DNA of 64,000 nucleotides from Eulemur rufifrons (Eukaryota > Chordata > Mammalia > Primates > Lemuridae), in the NCBI RefSeq assembly GCF_041146395.1, contig NC_091002.1:11092501-11156500 (forward strand). The letters run 5' to 3'. Of this stretch, positions 1-12,115 are shown one piece after another. The translations under genes were made by a program, and so were the position numbers. Position 1 is the first letter of the stretch. Every line of letters starts with the position of its first letter. Below the pieces are notes generated by a model. That model was not told where the DNA came from. It saw only the letters and a program-made list of their open reading frames with translations, and made no database searches.

Positions 1-1064
1 TTGGCTGTGTAGAGAAGGTCTGCGGAAGAAACCTAAGCCTGGAATGATTAAATGTCTCTCCAAACACTCGTAAGTTATTTATACTGTGCACATTGGCCAA
101 GCAAGCAAGTGAACACAGACCTTGACGTGTCTTAACAATGGCACCTTCTTTGGCCCAATAGAGCGTGTTAATTAAACTGTTAATGAAATTATGTGCCTTA
201 CTAATGCTGTTAAAATGCCCACATACTTAGTGGCTGGTTTCTGTCTGTATAAATGCACAAGGATTTACTGGAAAGTACCAGATGTGTAAGCCAACTAATA
301 AGTGTCCCTTCTTGATGATGTCTTATTTTGGGGACATCCAAAAGAAGACCCTGAGATAAGGATTTAGATGCAAGTAATTTACTTGGCGTGTGATTCCAGG
401 AAGGATGGTAGGAGCATAGAGAAATGGGACAGGGGAGGGAAAGTAATTAGTGTTATGAGCAGATTACCACTGTGGGCACCTGGGGCTCATTCGTGCCAGG
501 ACCTCTGGAAGGCGGTGGAGACTGCACCTCTGAGTTGTTTCGCCCGAGGAGGGAGGGAGCTGGGGTATTTATCCACAAGTCCCACCCATTAGTGGGGCAG
601 TAACTTTCTGACACTTCTGGCCCACCCAAGAGTGATTCACGTATTCACCAGAGAGTCTTTGGGAAGAGTCATGGGTACTTGCAGTGGGAAGCCCTTGACA
701 TGGATGGGAACGGTGGGTATTGAGGGGACAAGGGTGAGGCACCGTCAGCCTCTGCCACAGGGTGCTCAAGACATTTTGAGGAATGGAAGGAAGCAATAAG
801 TAGCTTTTAAAACTGAGCACAACAGAGGCTAAATATCTCCAAAGCCTCTGGACTGAAAGGGGAAAGGAGAACACTTTTTTTTTTTTTTAGCATGGCCATT
901 TAATTTATTTAATTTGGGGCACAGCCATGCAATGAACCATTATGTAAATATAACCACGAAAAAAAGAGGAAGAACTCCTGTGCTGATATGAAACTCTCTT
1001 CAAGTTTCGAGTAGAAAGAAAACACAGCATATAACAATATTCAGAATATGCTCCCATTTTTAAA
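1..1064. other. Unassigned non-coding sequence
   Basis: I see no gene and no repeat I can name here. Short open frames at 368-592 (+) and 569-874 (-) overlap on opposite strands and have no recognisable domain. A poly-T run lies near 876-888. Confidence 0.5.
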
Positions 1065-1775
1065 ACCAGCTTTGAGTATAATCTACATATTGTAAAACCC
1101 ATCCATTTTAAGTATACAGGTATGAATGTTTTCGTAAATTTATATAGCTTTCTAGAAAGTTCATGTAAATGGAATCATACCACCTGTGGTCTTTTGTGCC
1201 TGACAACTGTCACTCAGCATAATGTTATTAACGTAATCCATGTTGTGTCATGTATCAATAGTCTGTTCCCTTTTTACTGCTGATAGTATGTCATTGTATG
1301 GATATATCACATTTTGTTTATCTATTCCCCAGTTGGCAGACATTTGGATTGGTTTTAGTTTTCTTGTTATAAATAATGCTACTTTAAACATCCACATACA
1401 AGTCTTCATGTGGACATATATTTTCATTTCTCTTGAGTAGGTACCTATGAGTTAGAATTTCTGGGTAATAGGGTGAGTTTATGTTTAGTTCTTTAAGAAA
1501 TTAGCAAACTGTTTTCCAAAGAGGCTGTACTGTTTTATGTTCCCATCAACTACACGGGAGGGTTCGAGTTTTTTCAAGTCCTCACCGACAGTTGGTATTA
1601 TCAGTCTTTTTTATTTCAGCCCTTCTGATAGATGTGTAGTGGCATCTTATTGTGGTTTTCGACTTTCCCTAATGACTAATGATGTTAAGCATCAAAGTTC
1701 TTATTTTCCATTTATATATCTTTGATGAAATGTCTGTTTAAATCTTTTGCTTGTTTTGCGTTGGGTTGTTTTTCT
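1065..1775 (+). mobile_element. L1M-type LINE, 3' end fragment
   Basis: The stretch follows the well-known 3' region of old mammalian L1 elements in sense orientation. It includes a segment like TGGAATCATACCACCTGTGG, then a Gln-less non-coding run through GTATGGATATATCACATTTT, and it continues through the 'forgotten' tail near 1680 (CTAATGACTAATGATGTTAA). Many substitutions and small indels show an old, inactive copy. The open frames at 1240-1440 and 1537-1725 lie inside it and are chance frames. Confidence 0.85.
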
Positions 1776-2604
1776 TCTTCTTGAGTGGTACGGGTTCTGG
1801 ACCACTGCAGTTTTTTCTGTAAGTTCAAAATGATTTTCAAATAAAAAGTTAAATAAAAACAATTCTAACTCCCCTCATGCCCCCAACCTCCATCAGAACA
1901 GCATGCTCAGGAATGGTTTCGTAGTGTGGACATCCTCACCAAAAGGAACGGCAAGATCAGATTTTAAATCTTTTGCCAGAAATAGTCATTGTCTGGTAAC
2001 AACGCAATGGATCTTTTAAAATCAAGACATACTTCCCTTGATTACTTTTTGTCTGTGAGTGAGAAATTGGTGGTTAAAAATGTCCAGATGTTGCATACAG
2101 ACAGACATGAAAGTGCTTATGATTCTCTTCCTTTCTTCAGTGGCTGCAGAAGTTCCTCAGCTTCCTCAGCCTTTTCCCTTTGGGTATGAACAGTCACTTG
2201 CTTTGTATCTGCCTAACAGCGTAGGGTCAGACGATGAGGATGGAGGAATGAAGCAAAGCTGTTCAACCACCACTCCTGCAGCATGGACACAGGTACCTGT
2301 GGGCTCCACAGGAGACTGTCCCGCTCCCATCCACTCCGCATTGGCTTCCTGCACAGTCAGCCCCATCACCTCTCCTTCACTTCCCCCTAAATCCACTACT
2401 TCTTTCTACTATTTCTCACTTGATGAAAGTCAACCAAATACATGCCTGTAGCTAATTTACTGAGTTCAAACAGAAATCAATAGGCTAATCAGCCAATAGC
2501 AGATGAAATTAAGAACAGTAAGGTGGAAAAGAAAGCTATTCCAATCCATTTGCCATATCCTCACTTTGGCCCAGTTGACTTCTACTTATTGGCTTTCAAT
2601 TTTT
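1776..2604. other. Unassigned sequence with one chance open frame
   Basis: No repeat family is evident. A plus-strand open frame of 130 codons (2059-2451) ends near the next repeat. It has no recognisable domain, overlaps a 76-codon minus-strand frame, and I see no splice-site context that would make it an exon. Confidence 0.4.
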
Positions 2605-2860
2605 CAAATATTTAGTGAGTGCCAATCATTCATTCATTCAGTCATTCATCCTCTATGGACACCTAATATGCACCGGACACTGTGTGAGGCCAGGGGGAAT
2701 TATCAGTGGGAAAAAGTGGCAAAGTGCTTTCCCCCAACAGGTTGCCATCCTAGTGGGAGAAATAGATAAAAGCAAGTAATCAAATAAATACACAATACAT
2801 GTCAGGTTATGTAATAGGCATTACAAAATGAAATCAAACACAATAAAGGAGTAGAGACAG
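2605..2860 (-). mobile_element. L2 LINE 3' end fragment
   Basis: On the plus strand it begins with the reverse complement of the L2 tail: an ATTCATTCATTCA run, then text like 'cacctaatatgcaccggacactgtg', and then a 'cctagtgggag...aataaataca' segment. This is the standard L2 3' layout read backwards. It is well diverged and incomplete. Confidence 0.7.
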
Positions 2861-4978
2861 ACGAGTGCATAAAAAATCTGGAAGGATGTGCTTCAGAGGA
2901 TTAACAAATAGACCTGTATAGGTTTTTAAATTTATATCTTCCAAATTTTCTAGAACAAACATGTATTGCTTTTGTAATAAAAACGTTACTCTAAATTTAC
3001 AAAAAGCATTGAATTTAAATGTCCACATGATTAATTGTATCAACTGTTGTATCATAATTTTATAAGAAAAATATTGGAAAAATTCAAATGAAAAATAATA
3101 CCTAGTCTGTATTAGCTGGGGTGTGGTTTCAACATGTTTTGGGAATTTTGATATCTGGAAATATAAGATAAATAACTACAGAAAACCAGACGTGTTTATA
3201 AAATACCTTCCAGATGGGTAATTTGAAATGATGAATAATCTCTTCCAGTCTTAGGAAATGGCAAAATGTGCTAAGTAGGTCGGAATGGAAAAATGGTAGC
3301 ATTAAATGCAAGAAACAAAGACCATGACATTTGAGCCCAAAATGCTGTTTCTGATGTTGCATTCTGTTATGTTTTTACCAGCAAATGGAGTGAAAATGTG
3401 TATTTATGAGGTCACACAATAAAATATAAAGTGAACATTTTAGTTATTTGGTTAGATTGGCCCAAGGAGACACCCAAACTTGGAAAAATTAAACAAAAAT
3501 AAATCACTTGAAGGCTCAACCTGCACTATTTGGCTTGGACTCAGCTCCCTGGAGCACTTGGATGCCTGTGTGGTACCTGGATGGGTGCCAGTGTTGCACA
3601 CTTGCTCCTTCCTTCCCCTCTTCTCTTCCCCTCCTCAGTGCTTCCACAGCCTGACTCTGCCTTGTCACTGACTGACATTGCCTTCCAAAGAAGGTGACAT
3701 GTTTATTTTCTAACATCACCACTGATTACAACAACAACCACTGACAACAACCAGTGTGGCCACACACCTTCACCAAGACATCCACCCAAAGCCTCCTGTT
3801 CCCACGCTGCTGAAGTTGTTCAATCTCTCGTCTATACTGATTTTAAAATCCACTTGTGGCCATCTCTGGTGCTAGAATAACCCAAATCCTATCCAAATAT
3901 TAACTTCATTTTATGTTTCATAAACTTGGTCATGTCCTATTTATTCATTTATGCACTAACAAAGAAACTAAAAATTTGTGTTTGCATGGGTTATTAGTTG
4001 CTCATAATACTTTAAGTCTGAGCTCTATGGCTTTTTGCCTATTCCAGCAGGTTTCAAAGTGATTGCTTGATCTCAACAACTTCAAGGCTTGCTTTTTGTT
4101 TATTTGCTTGTTTTTTTAACTTGCTTGTTGAGTCCAACAAGGATTGTAACTTCCACTCTCTTATTTTGTGTTCCTGGATAATTCAGTTTTGGAAAATCAA
4201 ATTATGCTAGTTGAAATAAGGCCTAGGATGAGGCAAGAATTCTATTTACAGAGGTAATTTAAGCAAAAGTTAAGATATTAAAGTTTGATAGTACACAACA
4301 AAAATGAAAGAAGATATATATAGGAATATCTGAGATTAGTTGAAAAATAATATATTGACTCCTTTTTTCTTATAACAAATACCAGCTTCACCAAAAATAA
4401 TTCATTTCTTTTTATGTAACTACATTTTGCATTATACTAGTTCAATTTTGCCATCGATAGATTTGTTCGCCTTTGTTTTAAAAAGTTGCTTTTCTTTTTC
4501 TTCTTTGACTTTTCAAAAGCAGAAGTTACACTGACATGCTCAGTGTGGTATTTGCTGATGCGTGAGTGGTTTTAATTTTTAGGTTTGTTTCCCCTCAACA
4601 CTGTCTTTTAGTGAATGTGAATCACAGCTCTATTTTTCATTCCTGAGCACTGTGATTCATTGCCCTCGACTTCCTCTGGAGCACACACTACACCACAGAG
4701 TCCTCTGGGAAATTGATTAGTCACCGCTGAGCAAGGCACCCTGCCTGCCCACGGTTAGCATCAGCTCAGACGACGTCCTCAGGGGGAAGATGAAAGTTGC
4801 TGTAGTATCTTTCTTTGGAGAAATAATAAACCCTCAGTTCGGGGGTTTGTAGCAATCCATGGATTCATCTTTAAATATACAGGCAAATTTGATATTAAAA
4901 AAGACAAATGTCTCATTGGTTAAGGAGCTTTTTGGGTACACTTCTGCTCTCAGAAAACAGGCATGAGAGGTCACAGAG
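2861..4978. other. Unassigned AT-rich sequence
   Basis: About 2.1 kb without a gene or a repeat I can name confidently. Short frames at 2834-3055, 3129-3362 and 3480-3722 occur on both strands and look random. Old, unrecognised repeat remnants are likely. Confidence 0.4.
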
Positions 4979-4980
4979 CA

Positions 4981-5149
4981 GGGCACAGTGGCTCACACCT
5001 ATAATCCCAGCTACTCAGCTACTCCAGAGGAAGAGGTGGGAGGATCGCTTGAGTCCAGGAGTTGGAGGCTGCAGTGAACTATGATTGCGCCACTGCACTC
5101 CAGCCTAGGTGACAGAGTGAGACTCTATCTAAAAAAAAAAAAAAAAAAA
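4981..5149 (+). mobile_element. Alu-related monomer (FLAM/FRAM-like SINE)
   Basis: A single 7SL-derived arm of about 150 bases followed by a 19-base A run (5131-5149). It opens with GGGCACAGTGGCTCACACC, which includes the A-box region, and ends with GACAGAGTGAGACTCTATCT before the tail. There is no second arm, so this is a monomeric or right-arm-only copy rather than a full dimer. Confidence 0.85.
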
Positions 5150-5585
5150 GAGTAAATCTCAGCCCCCTTGCCTGTGGCACGTGAATGTTTGTGTTGAATC
5201 TTACTATATTAATGTAGCTTTGAAAACCTTGGAACAGATTCATTTATCTCAAACATATTTTTACGTAACCTACTCAGGTCTAATTTCAACAAATTTTAAG
5301 CCAAGGGAATTTTCTTTAGAAGCTAGACTTGCAAAGACATTCCTAAAGTCATACCTTAATTACACTCAGTTATTCTCAATAGGTTTCCACTTGCATTTAG
5401 CATCGCCCATTGACAGCTTGTGACCACCTATTCCTCAGGTGTAGATGCCACCCTGCCCCCATTTGTATCATCTAACCTGAGGGTGCTTTGGCTGCCAGCT
5501 CTGCAATAAAGAGAACTCTAACTTTCCTGTTCAGTGAAAAGCCTCTACAAGTTTAAGGAATTAGGGCAGTTTAAAAACAGGGATG

Positions 5586-5912
5586 GGCCAGGCGCCCTGT
5601 AATCCTAGCACTCTAGGAGGCCGAGGTGGGCGGATCGTTTGAGCTCAGGAGTTCGAGACCAGCCTGAGCAACAGCGAGACCCCTGTCTCTACTAAAAAAT
5701 AAAAAGAAATTATATGGACAGCTAAAAATATATATAGAAAAAATTAGCCGGGCATAGTGGTGCATGCCTGTAGTCCCAGCTACTCAGGAGGCTGAGGCAG
5801 GAGGATGGCTTGAGCCCAGGAGTTTCAGGTTGCTGTTAGCGAGGCTGATACCACGGCACTCTAGCCTGGGCAACAGAGTGAGACTCTGTCTCAAAAAAAT
5901 AAAAAAAATAAT
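5586..5912 (+). mobile_element. Dimeric Alu with strepsirrhine-type linker and perfect TSD
   Basis: Both 7SL arms are present. The linker between them is long and A/T-rich, with the core CTAAAAATATATATAGAAAA, as in strepsirrhine Alus. A perfect 13-base target-site duplication, AAAAACAGGGATG, flanks it (5573-5585 and 5913-5925), so this is a clean L1-mediated insertion. The first arm reads GGCCAGGCGCCCTGTAATCC: roughly 11-13 bases covering the A box of the pol III promoter are missing. An Alu without that box should be a poor source gene. Confidence 0.92.
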
Positions 5913-5925
5913 AAAAACAGGGATG

Positions 5926-7639
5926 AATGGTTAAGCAGTTAAATAGGCCGAACGAGGTGTCAGAAGATCACATTCTGGTCTGAGCCATGGGTAGCACTGG
6001 GAAACCATTTTTACTTTGCTAGGCCTCAGGTTTCTTATAAGCCTGTTAGCATGGAGAGTTAGAGGTAGAAATGAAAACAGAAAACAGTACACCCCAGGTA
6101 GGGGTTGGACACGATTGACCCACAAGCAGAACTGGAACAAAAAACTTGATCAAATGCTAGGTGAACACATAAGAAGTGTAACTCTTAACCTTTGGAGTTA
6201 GGCTTGCCAGCTCTATCCTGGTGAGACAACAGAGCTCTTCTCTGGATGTTTCTGCTCTTATGTGTCCTGTGGATCATCTGGTAGCTCTGGGTAACAGATC
6301 GTAGTAGCCTTTCTGGTTGGAATTGGAATTTGATGTTGGCATGCTGTTGGGGGGAGGGCTCCTAAGTGGAAATCAGGAGAGCCAACTTCCTACCCAGCTC
6401 TGATTCTGACCAGCTGTGAGCGCCTGGGGATATAATGTAGCCTTCCGGGCCTCACTCTCTTCCTTGATGGAACCAATTAGGGAGACCTCTCCCTGAAGGC
6501 CTTGAGTGCTATATGGAAAAGGGTTCTGAGGCACCACTTTGAGAAACAGTGCCAGAGAGAAAAGGCAGCATGCCAGGTATCTGCCATCCATGTGCTCAAT
6601 GATCTCCCAACTTGTTGCCAGTGCTAACAGCGCTCTAAGAGGCTCTGACTTATGACAAGTCTAGCAGGCCACGTTTGCTGGTGATGCCATGAATAACTGG
6701 CCAGCCTGAACATTGGCCAGCAACCTTCACAGGCGTAGAAACTGAGTTAACTACAAGGGGAAGCCCAGGCCTGAGGCTGTTCCCCCTAATTAGATCCTAG
6801 CTTGCTCATCTGCACACGACAGTGCCCATGAGCTGGTCTGCCTTGGGAGCGAATGCCTGGTGGGGAAACTGGAATACTCCCTGCTGTTCTGCAATTTGTG
6901 AGCCAAGAAAAATACACTGCTTTTCCAAAGGATGTCTCTGATGAGATTAGAATCAGAGAGAGAGTGAATGGTCCTAGTGATTATTTCTCATAGACCCCTG
7001 TTCTGCAATTAGAGGTACTAGATATCTGACTGGCCCCTCTGTCTCCAAACAATCAGGCCAGGGGAATAGTGATAAAAGCAACTTTCATAAAGCCTTTTTT
7101 GTTTCAGTTTCCATTTTCACTGGAATGTTAAGTTTTGTTTATCTTGTTACTCCTGGTTGTTACCATGAGGAAGAGAAGTCTGTTTCAGTGTAATTCAAGG
7201 GAAGTTTGTTGTTTCTAGCTTTTTATTTATTTCATATTTTAGTCAATTTTATAATATATATCTCACTTTGGTATTTTTCTGACAATCAGTTATCTATTTC
7301 CCATTTGTAAGATATTTGTTTATTATTACTGAATACAACAAAGATGTATAGCCTAGTACCCTAAAATATTGCAGTTTTTCTCTTAGAAAAACTTGTATTC
7401 ACTAGCAACTCTCAATATTTTATAACTTGCTCTTTCATTACTTACTGTCCCCCAAAGGCTTAACACTTTAAATCAATCCCCCCATGGTTAATACTGTTAA
7501 TACCTATTCCCCCTAGATACTTGTTTTATTGTTGATCTGTAAAAAACTACATAAAGATTTAATAATAAAAAATAAAGATAATCACCCCAATACAAAAATG
7601 TGCAAAAGACATTTTTTGCACAGGCCATCACAAAAACAT
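5926..7639. other. Mostly unassigned; MIR-like piece at about 6360-6540
   Basis: No gene. Around 6360-6540 the plus strand resembles a MIR body ('...cagctctgattctgaccagctgtgag...gggcctcactctcttcc...'), sense orientation, weakly. The rest, including the AT-rich 7120-7640, has no repeat I can name. Confidence 0.4.
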
Positions 7640-7790
7640 AAAAATGAATAATAATTCAAACATTGAGTGTTTACTGTGTGCTAGGCACTATTCTAAACAC
7701 ATGATTTGCATCAAGTCATTTAATTTTACAATAACTCTATAGAGAAGACTCTGTCATGATTCTTATTTTACCAGTGGAGAAACTATGGCC
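7640..7790 (-). mobile_element. MIR SINE fragment
   Basis: Reverse complement of a MIR. The plus strand carries 'ttactgtgtgctaggcactattctaa...', then 'cttattttaccagtggagaaactatgg', which is the MIR core and tail read backwards. Diverged and incomplete. Confidence 0.7.
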
Positions 7791-8499
7791 TCCCTTTGAT
7801 GGATCACACTCATTTTCGTTTATCCTGGAACCCCACTAAAATGACAGTTAAGGAGTTTTTTATGGCATAAACCCACAAGATTAAAAATAATAGAGAGAAA
7901 ATGACAGCAAAAACATTTTTGGATGAGTCGTAACTGACTTATTGGAGAGAAACTGGAAAGCAGTGTGGTTTACACTGCAGAACCCCAGGAAGTGTAGGCA
8001 TTGGCAGCACAAGTTAACTCTGCAAGTTGGGGTACAGTGAGGTTAAAGCAAAAATATTGGGTGAAAGTATGTTTAAGAAAACAGAGCCTCAGAGCCCCTC
8101 TCCCACTCCAACAGAAAGTAGAATGGAGGGTCTCTGCACAGAGGGACACCAGGGACTTCTAAGGTGAGGACATCATATTTTTTAAAAAATTTAATGAATG
8201 TATATACTTAATAATTTAGTAAATAGCACCCTCTGACCTATTCAGCTCCTAGAATGTGGGTGGCCAGACATAAATCTTCTTCCAGTAATAGACGAAAATA
8301 TTCCTTTCTGGGAAATCAGACCAGCTCAAGAGAAGAAAACCAAATATACTGACAGCAGGATCCTCCCACTCCTACCCTGCCAAAGAAAATCACTTAGGCA
8401 GATTTCCTTACATTGAAGTTGACAAGTTTCACTTGCCTGCTAAGAGCTTGCAATCAGTTCTTTGGTGACTCACGCCTAAATATCAGGCAAATTACTAAG
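7791..8499. other. Unassigned AT-rich sequence
   Basis: No gene, RNA or clear repeat seen. Confidence 0.4.
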
Positions 8500-9845
8500 G
8501 ATAAAAAGATATCTGGGGAAAGATAAAAACTAAAACAAACAATAGGGGGAAAAACAGCAACTTAGAGGCTCTAACTAAGACTATGCAGGATGAAGAAAAT
8601 TTCAAACAAAGCCATTATTTAAATCCTTAGCTAGGGAAAGATATTACATCCATAACACATGAAAAGGACCCTAAAACAAAGGAACATTTAGAGAAAACAA
8701 AAAAACTTAATAAAAAATATGACAACACAGATACATAATTAATAGAAGAGTTTGAAAAGCAAGTTGAGAAAATCTGCCAGAAGGCAGAGCAAAAATACAA
8801 AGATATGGAAATAAGAGAGATAAACACTAATCTAGCCAATCTCACATCTGAATAATTGGAATTCCTTAAAAAAAGAACAGTGAGATGCAGAAGAAGCAAT
8901 AACTAATAAAATAATTCAAGAAAACTTCCAAGAACTAAAGGACATCATTTCCAGATTGAGAAGGCCTGCAACTGTCCAGAACATTAGCTGAAAATAGACC
9001 CATATCAAGGCATATCATTATAAAATTACAGAACACTGGCACAAAGAGAAAAAGCTCGTATAAGATTTCAAAGAAATAAAGCTGTTTACTAAACAGTATC
9101 AGGAATCACAGTGGCCTCAAATTCTCTAATAATAGTGAAAGCTAAAAGACAGTGAAGCAATTACATTCATTGTTTCTCAAAAGAAAAATATTTCTAAACT
9201 GGAATTCAATACCCAGCAAAACTATCACATAGCAAATTTAACTTCTCATGCCCTCTTTCTCAGGCCCATGTAGGTTGTGCCAGATGAAAAAAAAAAAGGA
9301 GAGAAAATCTAGAAAAAAAAGACAAGAAAAAACTTAAGATATAGAGTATACTACAAAAGAGAGAGGCCAAAGACATCTTTAAGGTGTTGGTAAAAGGAAA
9401 TCCTAGTATGATAACTATGGTAGACATGGAGGGTAACCAATTCAAAAGAAACATGTTTCAGAGATTTATTCAAAAAGAGGACATTGATATAATTCCTGAT
9501 GCATCTGAATATTCTGAGAGAAGATTTAGAAAATTTGCAAGTTTCAGTATTAATAAGAGAAAAGTAAATAAAAACTAAGTAAACTAAAAATAAGACTATT
9601 ATTAAGGTGTTCAAGAAAGAAGCATTTATCATAATATACTGAGTAGCTCAGTGGTGAATGCCATTATTGCAATATAAATCATATATAGAATAAAGAAATG
9701 TGTGTGTGTGATAGAGCTGGGATAGGGGTGGAGATGGTGAAGGAGAGTTCAGTTCTTGCCTTTCATAGTGTAAAATCAACAGTCTAAAACTGAAAATTCT
9801 AGAAATAGCAATACATGTGTTATTTCTTAGAGGTAAAACCAACTC
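8500..9845 (+). mobile_element. L1/HAL1-like LINE fragment
   Basis: The plus strand is purine-rich and follows the 3' part of L1 ORF1 or HAL1. Landmarks are a 'catatcaaggcatatcattataaaatt' run near 9002, and near 9100-9230 the series 'aggaatcacagtggcctcaaatt', 'gaaagctaaaagacagtgaagcaatt', 'ctggaattcaatacccagcaaaactatca'. Multiple stops prevent a long frame. The 3' boundary is unclear because an MaLR LTR follows at 9849 and similar sequence may resume at about 10180-10370. Confidence 0.65.
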
Positions 9846-9848
9846 TTT

Positions 9849-10179
9849 TGGTCCATTCAGGCTTCTATAACAAAATACCTTAAACTGAATAATTTATAAA
9901 CAATAGAAATTTATTGCTCACAGTTCCAGAGGATGGGAAGTCCAAGATCAAGGTGTCAGCAGACTCAGTGTCTGGTGAGGGCTCACTCTCTGCTTCAAAG
10001 ATGGCGCCTTCCAGCTTCTCACATGGCAGAAGGGGCAAACAAGCTCTTCTCAGTCTTTTTCTTTTTTTATATATAATGGCACTAATCCCATTTATGTAGG
10101 CTGCTCTTAATGCTATTGCATTGGGGATTAGGTTTCGACATATGAATTTGGGAAAACACAAACATTCAGACCACAGCAC
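9849..10179 (-). mobile_element. MaLR-type LTR (MLT1/MST class)
   Basis: On the plus strand it reads as a MaLR LTR in reverse: 'ggtccattcaggcttctataacaaaatacc', 'gaaatttattgctcacagttcc', 'gtctggtgagggctcactct', 'cacatggcagaaggggc', 'cactaatccc', then '...gacatatgaatttggg...'. The middle appears shortened relative to other copies at 11.5 and 23.4 kb. It sits within the L1/HAL1-like segment. Confidence 0.8.
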
Positions 10180-10374
10180 CAACAAAATCAGCTAAAAAGA
10201 TTGAAAGTGGCCAACTCTAAGGAGAAGGCAATGGGGAGAAATGCTTTTTTATGCTAATAATAATCTTTATGGGGCTATTTGACTTTTTGTATAACTTGGA
10301 AAAAAACTAAAAACTGAAAAAGCCACAATAGTTTTTTAAAATAAAACAAATGGGTTAAAAAGAAAGAAAGACAT

Positions 10375-10495
10375 TGATGCCAACTGAGGTTCAATAACTC
10401 GTGTAGGGTCCACCATTGGTAATGGGGCAAAGCCAGGACTCAAATGCTGGCAGCTTGGCTCTAGAGCCTGAGCACACAATTATTGTCTATCTCTT
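10375..10495 (-). mobile_element. MIR SINE fragment
   Basis: The plus strand reads as a MIR in reverse: 'tgaggttcaataactcgtgtagggtc', then 'gggcaaagccaggactcaaatgctggcagcttggctctagagcctgagcac'. Diverged. Confidence 0.6.
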
Positions 10496-10570
10496 CTCCA
10501 AATAAAATTAAATATACTCATCATTATTCAAAATCAGATAACTGCAAATTAAAATAACAATGAAGCATAG

Positions 10571-10950
10571 TAATCCATCACTTAAGGACAGGGATACATT
10601 CTGAGAAATGCATTGCTAGGCGATTTCATCATTGTTCAAATATCATGGAGTGTACCTACATGAACCTAGATGGCATAGCCTACTACATACCTGTGCTGTA
10701 TGGTATGGCCTATTGTTCCAAGACTGCAAATCTGTATGGCATATTACCATATTGAATACTGTAGGCAATTATAACACAATTATTTGTGTATCTAAATATA
10801 TCTAAACATAGAAAAGATACAGTAAAAATAAGGTATAAAAGATTAAAAATGGTACACTTGCATAGGGCAGTTCCCTTATAATCATATGGGACCACCATCA
10901 TGTATTCAGTCCATCATTGACTGAAATGTTGTTATTCAGTGCATGACTGT
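10571..10950. mobile_element. Tigger-type MITE (MER44/MER2-like)
   Basis: A non-autonomous pogo/Tigger element of about 380 bases. It opens with 'ccatcacttaaggacagggatacattctgagaaatgcattgctaggcgattt', contains 'aaacatagaaaagatacagtaaaaata', and closes with 'atgggaccaccatcatgtattcagtccatcattgactgaaatgttgttattcagtgcatgactg'. The ends are inverted relative to each other, as expected for terminal inverted repeats. The family assignment is from memory of the shared text; the subfamily is uncertain. Confidence 0.75.
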
Positions 10951-10959
10951 GTTATATTT

Positions 10960-11465
10960 TGCCTATAAGATTAGCAAAGATTTAAACAATTGTTAATGCT
11001 CATGGTTGGCAAGGGTGTGAAGTCATGGGCATGCTCATATCAGAAGTTCTTAGAAACTGCTTGTGTTTTGCCCTAGTAATTCCATTTTATAGAACTTAAT
11101 TTAAGAAACTAATTGAACATAGATTAAAAGATACTTAAACTAAGGTTGCAACATGGTTTAAAATACCAAAAATAGCAAAAATTGTAAGCAACCTAAATGT
11201 TCATCAGTTTGTTAAATGTGTTATGGTATGCCTTTAAAATGAATGCCCCATAGGTACAAAAGGGATGAGGTGGATATAATTGTCTTAACATAAAAAGATA
11301 TCCATGTTCTATTATAAAATGTAAAATGTATATCACAGGACAGTATGTATAATGGGATCCCTTTAGATAAAAATGTGTGTCTCTGTGTGTGTGTGTGCAC
11401 ACACATGGGCATACAGATAAAATCTGGAAGGATTAATGAAATTTATTTCTAGGTGGAAAAGGATT
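10960..11465 (+). mobile_element. L1M-type LINE 3' fragment
   Basis: Sequence of the old L1 3' region, with 'aaattgtaagcaacctaaatgttcatcag', 'ttatggtatgcctttaaaatgaatgcc', 'aggacagtatgtataatgggatccctttagataaaaatgtgtgt' and 'aaatctggaaggattaatga'. A short TG-rich run (about 11376-11404) lies inside. Confidence 0.6.
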
Positions 11466-11471
11466 AGAGGG

Positions 11472-11836
11472 TGTCTTAGTCAGCTCTGGTTGCCATAACA
11501 AAATACCATAGGCTGGCAGCTTAAACAACAGAAATTTATTTCTGTGGATTCTAGAGGCTAAGAAGTCTTAGGTCAGGCTGCAGCATGGTCAAGTTCTGGT
11601 GAAGGCCCTCTTCTTGGCTTGCAGACAGCCACCTTCTCACTGTGTCCTCACGTGGCAGAGAGAAAGAGAGCAAGTAAGCTTGCTGGTGTCTCTTCTTTAA
11701 GGGCACTAATCCCATCATGAGGGCCCCACCCTCATGACCACATCTAAACCTAATAACCTCCCAAAGGTCCCACCTCCAAATACCTTCACTTTAGGGGTTA
11801 GGGCTTCAACATATGAATTCACATTCAGTGTGTAAC
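11472..11836 (-). mobile_element. MLT1-type MaLR LTR, near full length
   Basis: A complete-looking MaLR LTR in reverse. On the plus strand it starts TGTCTTAGTCAGCTCTGG and ends GTGTGTAACA, keeping the TG...CA ends. Internal landmarks are 'cataacaaaatacc', 'acagaaatttatttctgtgg', 'ttctggtgaaggccctcttc', 'ccttctcactgtgtcctcacgtggcagag', 'gggcactaatccc', and 'atgagggccccaccctcatgacc'. No internal retroviral sequence adjoins it, so it is a solo LTR. Confidence 0.88.
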
Positions 11837-11984
11837 AGAAGAGGACTCTCCCTTTTATTCATATACTTTTGTATTGTTTTAACTTTTACAAAGAATATTT
11901 ATTACTTAATGATTGAAAATACATTTTCATTTTGAAAACAAAAGCATACTGCTGGAAGTGATTAGCAATGACACCTAATTCAAA

Positions 11985-12115
11985 CTTTCAATTTGTATAG
12001 GTAATCAAAGAGATTTAATGGCTTTCCCCAGGTCACATAAATGCAAATGCAAATGAAAACTCAAATTCTAGTCTGGTGCTCTTTCTGCTATAACATGTTA
12101 CAGATTATTGTAATT
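11985..12115 (-). mobile_element. MIR SINE fragment (weak)
   Basis: The plus strand carries 'caaagagatttaatggctttccccaggtcacataaatgc' and 'aattctagtctggtgctctttctgctataacatgtta', matching a MIR read backwards. A CAAATG(C/A) duplication occurs near 12043. Diverged. Confidence 0.5.

Noticed and set aside
2059..2451. 130-codon plus-strand frame as a small secreted protein
   Set aside because: No clear signal cleavage pattern or family resemblance, and a competing frame on the other strand. No splice context seen.
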